A stretch of DNA of 64,000 bases, from NCBI GenBank assembly GCA_001949185.1, contig BDGG01000002.1, positions 7,778,772 through 7,842,771 on the forward strand, given 5' to 3'. The notes under the pieces are model-generated. The model was not told the DNA's origin, ran no database searches, and worked only from the letters and a program-made list of their open reading frames with translations. This document shows positions 25,001 through 34,764 of this stretch, piece after piece (position 1 is the stretch's first letter; every line of letters starts with the position of its first letter). The DNA comes from Ramazzottius varieornatus. Taxonomy: Eukaryota; Tardigrada; Eutardigrada; Parachela; Ramazzottiidae. The translations under genes were made by a program, and so were the position numbers.

Positions 25001-25463
25001 TTCTGCTTGTCGAATCTCGTTCTGCAGCTTTTCATGACAGGTTGTTCTTCGAGCCGGAAACTTATTTAACGGCCAGTCGTTTAGTGACATTTCTCTTCCT
25101 GTTACTCATTCTCATACCAGCGCCGTTGATGGCTGGCGTTCTGCTTGACTCCACTTGTGATTTATGGGATCCGCTCGACACGTTGAAAAACGGTATCACT
25201 CAGTGTGTCCATTACAATGCCGAGCGACTTCGCACGCGTATTCACATTCCGCTGTTGTTTTGGAAATTCATCCTGACAGCACTCTATTACCTCGTAAGAC
25301 AGACTTCGTTATGGATTTTGTAATTTCGAATTTGATCACTCAATTCACTCTATAGCTTTACCGGTATGGAGAAAAGAGTAACGAACCGGAAGCTTCAGTG
25401 TTGTACGAGCCCGTCGTCAACACGACCAGCACCCTCAACTTGGTCCAAGACCAAGATTTGTGA
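22084..25463 (+). CDS. Organic anion transporting polypeptide (SLCO/OATP)
   Basis: Eleven exons: 22084-22267, 22569-23021, 23270-23460, 23540-23618, 23691-23780, 23843-23917, 23987-24191, 24369-24519, 24575-24762, 25041-25293, 25356-25463. They give 658 residues, all in phase, inside the usual 640-720 range. OATPs are plasma-membrane carriers with 12 helices that take up amphipathic organic anions. The first-helix region, LLAILERNLHCSSTVIGI, the helices of exons 2-3, YLFILPRYLQIQFDVPP, and the Kazal-like Cys cluster in the large extracellular loop (residues about 434-467, including ASPCLAGC) identify it. So do the later CHCVENKG and FCSRNC cysteines, and LLDSTCDLW near the end. Introns 2, 7 and 9 hold palindromic elements. 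The N-terminus is divergent and the ATG choice is tentative. Which SLCO subfamily it belongs to cannot be told. Confidence 0.87.
23035..23172. mobile_element. Palindromic MITE copy 12, one core plus an extra arm
   Basis: SLCO intron 2. A full core (TCAAGGTTGCGCACAC and GTGCGCCACTTGGGAAAAC) is followed by AACTCGATAAGATCGTTTTC and a third half-arm CCAACTGCCAAGTAGCGCA. Confidence 0.75.
24237..24348. mobile_element. Palindromic MITE copy 13
   Basis: SLCO intron 7. GCTCGGCAAGTAACCAG opens and CTTCTTTGCCGAGCTCCC closes. Core CTCAAGCGGCGCACTC and ATCGTGCGCCACTTGGGG. Confidence 0.8.
24791..24984. mobile_element. Palindromic MITE copy 14, two hairpin cores
   Basis: SLCO intron 9. One outer pair (ACTCGGCAAACACACTCG and GAGCTCGCTTGCC) encloses two cores (24821-24878 and 24898-24955), joined by CGATCAAACTCGACAAGACA. 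Confidence 0.8.
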
Positions 25464-25866
25464 ATCAGTTAGACCGTTGAATGTTTTCCAAAGTCATTAG
25501 AGATTGTTCCTCGAACCGGAGCGGAGAGACAAAAAAAGAGAAAGCGAAGAGTGAAGAGTGAAGAAGAATTTGCATGTAAAATTACACCAAACGAATGGCG
25601 GCTGATTACACAATCGATTATATTTTGTTTCAGCCAAAATATGGGCACGTCATCAATGTATCATCTTTTGCTTTGGTCTTTAAACTCTGCGGCTCTTTTG
25701 CGGTCCTCGTTACTAAAATAGATTTGTCAAATGTCGCACATGCGCTGCAGGCCTTTTAACTTGTGTTTAATCTTGGGGTAGTCTGTCTGTTGACTTTCGC
25801 CTTTCTGCGCCGCACGTCGACAATCAAGGAAGTTGCCTGCTTAATCTTCCGCGACGCTCAGGGAAA
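25464..25866. other. Intergenic, SLCO to LRR receptor
   Basis: SLCO 3' UTR and the presumed promoter or 5' UTR of the next gene. No ORF or repeat is worth naming. Confidence 0.4.
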
Positions 25867-26922
25867 ATGCTGGAAAATATTCCAGCCGTTCTCTGCTTGT
25901 TTTTGCTACTCTTCCGGAATTCCCTTGAGGCCGCTGCTGCATACTGTCCGGCGTCGTGCCACTGCGTCAAAGGAAAGACCTCCGTCGGTGGCCTTGAAGT
26001 AAGTTGACGAGATGTCGGTTCGTCAAATTAATCCACCCTGTACCCAACTAAACTCGCGCACAACGACCTTATCTCTAAAATTCGCCCCACCAGCATCTAT
26101 TTCGCCTTTCCATACTTCAAGAAGTAAATTCCGTCCTGATTGATGAGCAATTCCGGAAACCATCTTTCAATGAATCGATATTATTTTTGATGAATCATCA
26201 AACACTAAGGGAAAAAGATTCTTGCGGTGATGGAGTCTTTCTACAATGTCTTTTCAGTTTTGAGCTCGCTGAAGTGATTGTTTCAGGTCTCTTGTAACGC
26301 AAAGGCTCTACGAGCTATTCCGGCCTTGCCATGGGATACTGTCAGTGTGGACCTATCCGGCAACAGTCTCACCCGAATATCTTTCAACAGTTTCCCAGAG
26401 TTGCCCGGCCTGAAAGCGCTGTGGCTGGACAATAATCGGATCAGCCATATCGAAGCACATTCCTTCCGTGGTATGCAGGACTGTGATGTTATTTCAATAC
26501 GACGAAACGCCCAGTTGGAGCACTTGACCAAACATGCCTTTTCTGGACTACACAGAGTTCGCAGCCTGCTTCTGACTGACAACAACGTAAGATGCACATC
26601 AAAACCCGGGTCTCTAATTACACCCCACCAAATTTCCGCTCACATGTCGAAATCAGGTCCCAAAATGACGCGCATGCCTTCAAGGACCTCAAGATGCCAT
26701 AATATTATGATTAAATTGTACAAAAGATTTGGCGAAATGAAAGAAGGCATTGCCATAATTGCCGCTAATGATGCGCTGAAGATTAGTTTGTGTAGGAGGA
26801 TCAAATGTAAACAGTTGACTCATCGAAGCAGTACGCATGTACATGATCAGCCTTGCAGCTCTCAAACCTTCTTCCGACTCCTGTATTTATATCTGATTCT
26901 CTCACGAGCGGAGTTACTTGTT

Positions 26923-27047
26923 GGGAGACCGGCAAAAAATCGAGGGATGATCGTTATATGAAGGAGCGCATTCTGCTTCTTTATCGACTGGAACCGTGCG
27001 CCACTTGAAATAAGGATTAACGTGAGGGTCTTTTTTGCCGGTCTCCC
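26923..27047. mobile_element. Palindromic MITE copy 15
   Basis: In the intron between the second and third LRR exons. The ends are 17-base perfect inverted repeats: 26923-26939 (GGGAGACCGGCAAAAAA) and 27031-27047. The right core arm GTGCGCCACTTGAAA is intact, the left one decayed. Confidence 0.78.
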
Positions 27048-29160
27048 TGATAATCTGATTTCCGCACTGAGCTTGCATACAAAATTAATGAGGCTTTTCT
27101 TATGCTTTTCTCTTCAGATATCGTGGATAGAGAAGAATGCATTTTACGGTTCGTCGCACATCGACTTACTGGTTTTGTACGGCAATCCTCTGACGGAGCT
27201 CCGCCCCAACATTTTCAACAACCTGCAGCATGTCGGAAGCTTGCGTCTTCCCATCGGCATCAAGAGCATCATTCCAGGGGCCTTTTACGGTCTGTCATAC
27301 GTTCCCGAGCTAACTCTGGAAGGCCTGGACTTGACCACGCTAAAGACCGAGACCTTCTTCAACCTTTCCTACGTCGGCCATCTACGCATCCACGACTCTG
27401 TCTTGCGCGCCATCAGCCCGCGGGCTTTTGCCGGCATGAAGGCCATCTCGTCTCTCTCCTTCTCCCATTCTGACATGCCTTCACTGGATGCTGACATGTT
27501 TGATGGGCTGAGCGACATGTTGACACGCTTGACCTTTGAGAAGAACCGCCTAGGCAAAGTACAGCTCGACTTTCCCGGTGCACTGCGACATGTGGCGCAC
27601 AAAGTGGTCTTTGATGCCAACGAAGCAGATTGTTGCTTACTAAGTGGCCATAATCTGCGAGTGTGGCGCACGCTAGCCAGCCAGTCGGCGTTGCATCGCG
27701 AGTTCCTCCACGGTGTCTGGTGCACCAGTCCCAAGTGGGTACTTGACGAGAATCTCCTAAAGGTGGATCTGCCCCTGCTGAAGAATGCATGTGCTGGCAC
27801 GTTGGACCACGAGCTGCAGAAACATTTGACGCAGAGAATGCACGAGAAACCTTCCCTTTCAGAACTTTATCGAATAAGGAACAGTGCTGCGAAAACAAAC
27901 AGCCGATATTTTGTTTTATTATTATTTATCCTCTTACAGCAGATTCTTGTCTTTGTCGAACCAGATGGTATTTGGCATTATCCATAGGAATATCGGGCAA
28001 ACCACACGGGGTGTACAATAGCCCATCCTGTCTTTCATGCGTATTAAATCTTGGTTGGAGCAACGAGAACATACATCTAGAAATAGTGGAAAAGCGCCCT
28101 GTTTTGACGTAACGTTGGAACGGTTGGGTTATGAGAGGTACCGGTATGGTTAATTCTCACCGAGGACGCCCTACAGTATGTCCTTTCGCATTGATTGTAC
28201 ACTGTACTCTAGCCGACACACTCAACTGCCACGTTACCCCCATGAATTCCATCCTGGTCCTACAAAACTCTACCTTGAAGCTTCCCAAACATTTCTGTTC
28301 CGCGTACACGCAGAACGAGAAATTATGGTACAGTAAATATTATGGGACAGGCCTTTTCGCTACGGCGGTACGGGAGCACGTACTTACGCGACCGATTCAC
28401 GCTAATACATTTTTCGACACTTATTTCCTAGGGTAGAATTTCCATCTTACCGTCCTTTCCGCCTGTGCCATAATTTTTACTGACCCCATTATTGTTCGTT
28501 CTGCGTGTACGTCTATTTCGCCCTGACACCAGGAAGTGTCGGGATGTACGCCAGCTGCTCCTCGGTCATCCAACGACTGCTGGCTGTCATCAGTCCCCAC
28601 AGCCTCAAAGACTTCACCAGGCCCAAGGCCACGACCTTCTTCATTGCCATACCGTGGACAATCTGTTTCATCATGAGGACCTTCTTGGCCAGCGACGCAC
28701 AGGGGCTCGTCATGAAGCAAGTGGACTATTACCCCAGCGAACGCTGTTTCATCCAATCCATCAGCTCATGGCCTTCGACAAGCATCTTCCTTTATGTCTT
28801 CATCCAACCACATGTACCTTTGGTGACGATTTGTGGTTGCTACTTGGTCATTTTCATCACGACCCTGAAACAGATTCGTCGGGAAAGGCAACCCAATAAC
28901 GATCGAAGGGTGGAGACTTTGATGAGAAGGCTGGATCTCTCTCAAGGACTCTTCGTGTGTTACCTGTGGCATATGGTCGGCGGATATCAGTTCATTTACT
29001 CTGCGGGGATTTTACCGGACTTGTCGCAGAAGAAATCCCCTAGTCCGCGCATTTTTGCGCGTTCTCGCCAGCACCTACAGCGCCATGAGTCCAGTAAGTT
29101 CTCAACGCTCAATGGAAAATAAAAGGCTTTTCCAGTATGCTTTCACTCGCCTAGGTTGAA

Positions 29161-29281
29161 GGGGACGTCGGCAAATGACTTGGATGTGATTGCTCTCCCC
29201 AAGTGGCGTACATTCTTAGGCAAAGCAGTGCACACGTGCGCCACTTGAGGTTAAACCCATGTGGAATTTATTTGCCGACAA
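29161..29281. mobile_element. Palindromic MITE copy 16
   Basis: In the last intron of the receptor gene. GGGGACGTCGGCAAATGACT opens and TTTATTTGCCGAC closes. Core CCCCAAGTGGCGTACA and ACGTGCGCCACTTGAGG. Confidence 0.8.
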
Positions 29282-30239
29282 CCTGAACTTCTTCTACCGG
29301 CACACATTACATGATCGATCATGCTCAGCCGTTCACATAACATACGATTTCAGCGGCAGATGAAATTGCACACAAGGGTTGTGATCAGTTCGTGTTTTTC
29401 TACAGGTATTCCTAACTATCAGTAATCGGATTTTCCGAAGCGGTATCAGACACGCTTTTGGGGTGAAGAGTGACCGCAATCAACCCACGAAAGCCACTCG
29501 TGTACATCCAGCACCGGCTCCTACAATGGCCTCAAAGTCCAGCCATAGCCCCTGTGAGAAATCGAAGGGGAATAATCGTGTGAGTTGCTACGTGGATGGA
29601 AGGGCTTCCGGGTCCAAGAGCAAACCACCGACGCTGACCATCCCCGACAAAGAAATTTATCTTAAATTTTGAACACGCAATCAAGAGCAATTGCTGGCTT
29701 AATTTCAGTTTCGGAATCAGAAAGTTGTCTTGTCAAAAGAAGTTTGAAGACTGAACACGTGTACAGCTTCTTGCGTTTTGTGTACGCACGAAAAGGACAG
29801 TTAATTTCGCGATGAAGAGATCCTAAACTGCAGTAATACACTTCAACGCGTTCGGTCAATCGCGAATCACTAATTATCAGTTCTGATTGTCAGACTTATG
29901 GGACTTTATCTGGTAGGACTTACAGGATCTGTTCAAGTCGAGCTGGTCCGCGTGGACCCGCAGCTTGTCGTTATTGGAACGGGGGTTTGCGCAGTTCTGC
30001 CGACAGCAAAAGAGCCAACTTGAAGTAGGTATCCTTCTCTGAGTCGCAGAACTTGGCGCGTTCCAAGCAGATGTCCATGTAAGGCTGGGCTTCCTTGTAC
30101 TCCTGCGCTCTTGCGCTTGATGTGCGCTCGGACAGTGTCCATGTACACCTGTCGAGTCCGCTGGTCGTACTCGTTCAGACGCAACCTGAAGTGCCAACCC
30201 AGATCGATATGATAAATCGAAGACCCACTCTGCACATGA

Positions 30240-30428
30240 GAGCTCGGCAAACAAACTTGACACGAGTGATTTCCCAAGTGGCGCACGTCGCCCGTGTTAT
30301 TAACTGACGGCGTACGCCACTTGGAAATTTCGACAAGGTTATTTTCCGAAGTGACGCACCGTTATGGTGTTGGTGGCGGCAAGCGTGCGCCACTTTGGAG
30401 AACAAGCCTGTCGATCTCGTTCAGCCCC
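30240..30428. mobile_element. Palindromic MITE copy 17, two hairpin cores
   Basis: Within the SMYD-like locus. AGCTCGGCAAACAAACTTG opens the element. Cores at 30271-30327 and 30342-30400 are joined by TTTCGACAAGGTTATTTTCC. It closes with TGTCGATCTCGTTCAGCC. Confidence 0.8.
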
Positions 30429-31517
30429 AAAATCCCTAGTCAACTTCACTTACTCAATCGATGGTATGATTCGCTGTAGAAACGGGATGTAGAACTCAGA
30501 GTTGTGTATCGTGGTGTAGAGCTGCCAGACAGTATAGTTCAGCATAGTTTAGCAGAGAGTCAGGTTGGTCGAATGAAGAAGCTTGGCGGCCTTTGATAAG
30601 TTCTGGCTTCGGCAGAAACTTACAGGGGATAGTCAAACCCCCGGCAGCTGGAACAATGCCTTCGAGGACATCCAGCCGTTTGCTCGTGTCAGCCACGATG
30701 GCTTTGGCTTTCTTCAGGCGCTTGCTTTTCTTGGTTCCGTAAGGCGGACAAGGCTGGTTCGCGCGGTCGTCGAAAGGGATGGGTTCGTCGCAGTCGGCAT
30801 TCGTGCACTTGATGGCGCACTGTTCAGCTTGCTGGAATGAACAAAAGACATTTGTAAGACTCTAGCACCGAAAGAATTTTAACCTCGTGCGTGGTGGCAC
30901 TTACGAAAACTGGATCGGTACAAGCTTTACAGGGACGTTCTATGCCTTCCCTGGCATAAGCAGCAGTCCGACTTTTCAACGTAGCTAGTCAAACACAGCT
31001 TTAACTCTTCAAAGCATCCGGTAATCTACTCAGTATTATGCACTTCGTATAGAGGACACTTCGACTTACGGTTCATCTTTCATGATGTCGCGCAGTGCCC
31101 TCATGACGCTACCTGGTGGTTCATGTTCTTGGGACTCCACACGGCAGATCGCAATGGCCAGGCAGGACTTTGCTACGTGCACAGGTGAGACATGTAGTGC
31201 TGTTCCGACAGTGAAGGTGTAGACCCGTCCTTCGGCCGTAGACTGGCAAATCTCACCCACTAGCGGCCGGCGGTTTGCATGACTGCGCCGCAAATGAAGG
31301 TGAAGTTCCGCAGGCCGACCTCAGTGTAGCTCGTGGTGTAGAGCTTCTTCGGGTCGCATATGTTAAAGAGATCCTTGTGCTGCAGTAACGCGCCCATCGA
31401 ATTCACCATGTCGACCAAAGCCTTGTCCATGTTCACGGGTAGGCCAAAGAAGGAAAGATTCCCCGCTTCGGTGCCGCTTTCGAGTTCCTTCTGAAGAACA
31501 CGAAAAACACGATGAAA

Positions 31518-31634
31518 AGCCGGCAAACAAATGCACAAGATCGTTGATTCAAGTGGCGCACGCTCGCCTTGCTACTGGCCGGGAGCGTGTGCCACTTCAG
31601 ACAACGATACTGTCCGATTCGTTTGGCGGCCTCT
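31518..31634. mobile_element. Palindromic MITE copy 18
   Basis: SMYD-like locus, intron. GCCGGCAAACAAATGCACAA opens and GATTCGTTTGGCGGCCTC closes. Core TTCAAGTGGCGCACGC and GAGCGTGTGCCACTTCAG. Confidence 0.8.
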
Positions 31635-32878
31635 CACAATTATTACTCACACTTATAACTACTTCAAGGAGGCTTTACGATGTCATATTGAAGTTTGGTC
31701 AAACGTACCGCAAGACGAGCAATGACAGCGAACATGAGGATCGTCGTATCTAGGAGGAACTTCGGCGGACCAGTAATGAGCTTGTGAGCGACAATCTTGC
31801 ATTCGACTTTGTGTCGATCCTTCCGGTCCGTGGCCTACAAGAACACAAAGGTAATTTCTGTTTATGTGAGAAAACATAACCATTCAATTTCAGGTTTTCA
31901 GAGGCAATGGACGGTATACCTGGCATTCTTTGAAGCAGTAATGGGCGTACTGGCATCCGGCACATCGTCTGGCCTTGGTGGGATGAGGGTTCAGTGCGTA
32001 GCGGTAACAGTGTAGGTGAACGCAGTCGGGCAGGATGGTCCTGACGAAGGGAGAGATTTTGCAGATAGAGCCTTCTTCATAGGGGATATTGGGATCTACT
32101 GGCTCTTTGTCCAGTGGGGTACTGTCATATTCTGGATGGGCGTCCATTTCTGTATACTCGACGCGCTCGGGGAATCGCGGCTGGGTTGCTCTATAAAAGG
32201 CTTACGAGTTACCCTTTGTCTGCAAGAAAAGACAGCTATGAAAGACGGGGAAATACTCAAAACTAGCAAGACGAAGTTACAGTTATCGATGATCGAGACT
32301 GAGCTTTCGAACTCATATGCATGATACAAATCAACACCGGATGGAATGTTCGTAAGTGACATACTGTAGTCTTATGAATGGGCAATGCCATTAATCCCTC
32401 ACGGAGAACTTACAAGATTCACTTACCAGTTCTTGTCCGCTCTCTCGTGTCGTTTGAGCATCAGAAGTACAGGAGCGTAGCATTCTTTGGACAAGAGCTA
32501 AGAAAGTAAAGGAAGGCCGCAAGAAAGCCTTAGATAGGAGAAGATAACGCGGCTTGAGATTTGGACTACAGGGACGAAACAGTTTGTTGTGAGTTGATCA
32601 AGCGGGTAACCAATCAACCATTGCAGTTTGTAGATCGTGTGGCGAGCCGCCCGGTGCTCACCGGAAGTCACTGCGTTATCTACGGAGCCTTAATGTTGTT
32701 GTTTTGCCATTTCTTTCTCCTAGGAATGCAACTGAGCAAGTCTGCCGAATGTGACAGAATGTCGATCTGGCCATCTGGTTTCTTTTCAACAGGCAGTTAC
32801 TACTGCGTTATCGGACAGCAAGGGTTGAACCGTGGGAGATGAGGAAAGCGAAACAGCACAACGTCGGCTGGTGATCGA

Positions 32879-34464
32879 ATGATGGGAACGATTGCTGAAT
32901 ACGTCTGGCTGATGCTCCTCGTCGTCGTTCTCGGTCTGCTTCGAGCATCAGCATCTGCGGATGAATTGTTATCTGTATCTACGCTGTCATCGCCGACGTG
33001 GGACGGGAATGGCTATCTCTTCTACTGCCCATGTCATGGTAAAATTGTCCGTCGAAGCAATAACCGCAGCACGTTGCAATAACCGCAGCACAGATGCGGT
33101 TTGACTTTTGAGTGAATTAGTTAACACCTGTTGCATTCCCTCTTATGTAGGACGGTTCGGAAATCAAGCGGACCAGTTTCTCGGTTCGCTGGCCTTCGCC
33201 AAAGCTATAAACCGCACAATGGTACTTGCACCATGGAGAACTTACGGGATCATGCATGTAAATATGAAGCACAAAGACTATTTCCATGTCTCACACTCAC
33301 CAGTAAAGTCTTAATACAGAAAATGGTGCCGTTCGACGAGCTCTTCCAAGTCCCTCCATTAGAAGCTTATCATCGCGTCATACTCGCTAAAGACTTCGTT
33401 GACACCTTAGCGCCTCAGTATTGGCCGTTAAACAAGAGAAAATCCTTCTGTCACAAGATCGAGGAGAAGCCTTGCACAGTTGACCAAGATTTCTTCCGGG
33501 AGTTCTGGGACTTCGTCGGCGTCCCCGACTTTTCCGGCTCCGAAAGTGTCGTGGGCCTTCGGTACGAGATCGATGCAGCATCCACATGGACAGAAAGGTA
33601 TGTTATCCTATTCGCTCACTGAAGTTATCAAAATTTGTGACATGGGAGCTCGGCAAACGAACTCACCCAGAACGGTTTGCCAATTGGCGCACACTCCAAG
33701 CCAATAACGATGAAGACGTCCGCCACTTGGAAAAAACAATATTTTCGCCTCGAAGTGGCGCATGCTTCCAGCTGATAAGAATGGAAATGGGCGGCACTAG
33801 AGATGACGATTTGGGTTAAATCATTAACCGACGTCTCGGTTTAAGGTTTCCCGGAAAATCATTTCCGGTCATCGCGCTTCGCGGTCCTCCAGCGCCCTTT
33901 CCCGTTCCTCTCTCCCAGTGGCCCCTCCAGAAGTACCTCGTATGGTCCGACAGTATCCAGAGAGGAGGTAACACACTCATTCGAAAGTCTTTCGGTACCC
34001 AGCCTTTCCTCGGTATCCATCTGCGTAACGGTATCGACTGGACGCGAGCTTGTGATCTTCTGAAAGAACCTCGACATGGCCTGAAAAACCTCATGGCGTC
34101 CACTCAATGCCTAGGTGAGAATCCCCTCTTAGCCATCACGATGGAACTGTGTCTACCTACCAAAGAAGCTGTAATAGAACAGGTTACGAATATACTGACA
34201 AGGCACAACTTGAAGAATGTGTACATAGCGACTGATGGTGATTCTTACCTGATGGACTTCCGGCAGGCCTTGCCGGAAGTGAATTTTGTTCACGCCAACC
34301 CGAGCATTCCTCAAATTGATTTGTATATTCTTGGGAAGGGTACTGTGTTTATTGGAAATTGTCCGAGTTCATTTTCTTCTTTCGTACGAAGAGAACGTGA
34401 TGTGAATGGCAAGCCAACACTTTATTTCGGTTTGGCTGAAGCACATATTCATCAAGAATTATGA
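32879..34464 (+). CDS. POFUT1: GDP-fucose protein O-fucosyltransferase 1
   Basis: Four exons (32879-33038, 33151-33257, 33320-33597, 33846-34464) give 387 residues, within one residue of the human enzyme. In the ER, POFUT1 transfers fucose to Ser/Thr of EGF repeats, notably in Notch. A signal peptide precedes YCPC and [53 protein letters not shown] (its Arg242 corresponds to the conserved GDP-fucose-binding Arg), [20 protein letters not shown] and [15 protein letters not shown] follow. The C-terminus HQEL is a KDEL-type ER-retention signal. The start codon lies 730 bp from that of the oppositely oriented SMYD-like gene. Intron 2 is only 62 bp. Intron 3 carries a two-core palindrome. Confidence 0.95.
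33643..33836. mobile_element. Palindromic MITE copy 19, two hairpin cores
   Basis: POFUT1 intron 3. GGGAGCTCGGCAAACGAACT opens the element. Cores at 33677-33735 and 33750-33800 are fused back to back. AAATCATTAACCGACGTCTC closes. Confidence 0.8.
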
Positions 34465-34764
34465 AAGACGCTTGAGAAACTACTCATGCATGAAGAACTG
34501 CAGGATAAAACTAGAATACAAAGGCGAGGGAAAAATACGTACAGGATATTTAAAAGGTAAAATAAAACTAAACGAAGGCCAACTTTGTGCGTCCGGAAGA
34601 AGAATGATAACTTCTGAAGGGTAAACTTCCCGAAAACTAATCTGAAGACAGATTCCACACCACAAAATGTAACGTGTTCACCGAGGAAAGTCCGAAGTTG
34701 TAGACAAGAGACATCAGCCTATCGTCCAGCAGTACAAAAAGGCGGTGGAAGAGCCTTCTTGGTC

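Larger units (their letters stand above)
25867..29672 (+). pseudogene. LRR-ectodomain rhodopsin-like 7TM receptor with frame breaks
   Basis: Exons 25867-25998 and 26287-26586 and a large exon from 27118 encode a signal peptide, a CPASCHCVKG N-cap and leucine-rich repeats. Examples are VDLSGNSLTRISFNSF, LKALWLDNNRISHIEAHSF and LRIHDSVLRAISPRAF. Downstream lies 7TM sequence: a TM2-like NFHLTVLSACAIIF (about 28437), TM3 with VIQRLLAVISPHSL in place of the DRY region (about 28550), TM4 and TM5 helices, and TM7/C-tail STYSAMSPVFLTISNRIF across the junction 29094|29406. The order suggests an LGR-type receptor. Two frame changes are needed, one near 28500 between TM2 and TM3 and one near 29035 before TM7. 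No ordinary intron explains them. TM1 was not found. Because neighbouring genes are error-free over thousands of codons, I favour real decay, but an intact gene with small unusual introns remains possible. Confidence 0.55.
29971..32147 (-). pseudogene. SMYD-like MYND/SET protein, decayed
   Basis: Minus strand, from ATG at 32147. Exon 32147-31920 encodes the start of the SET domain and a MYND zinc finger (CYRYALNPHPTKARRCAGC, then YAHYCFKECQ). Exon 31834-31709 continues it (DRKDRHKVECKI). The exon from 31490 gives LFNICDPKKLYTTSYTEVG and FTFICGAVMQTAG, then a stop. A second frame continues to VMRALRDIMKDEP. Post-SET cysteines follow (30984-30902, PCKACTDP; then 30831 leftward). The C-terminal helical region is split over two frames (NEYDQRTRQVYMDTVRAHIK, then EYKEAQPYMDICLERAKF). 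At least three frame conflicts were found, and the SAM-binding NHSC signature of SMYD proteins is not seen (AKSC at the nearest position). Intact SMYDs methylate histone and non-histone lysines. I infer a degenerate copy; an alternative is a fast-evolving gene with exons I misjoined. Confidence 0.55.
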
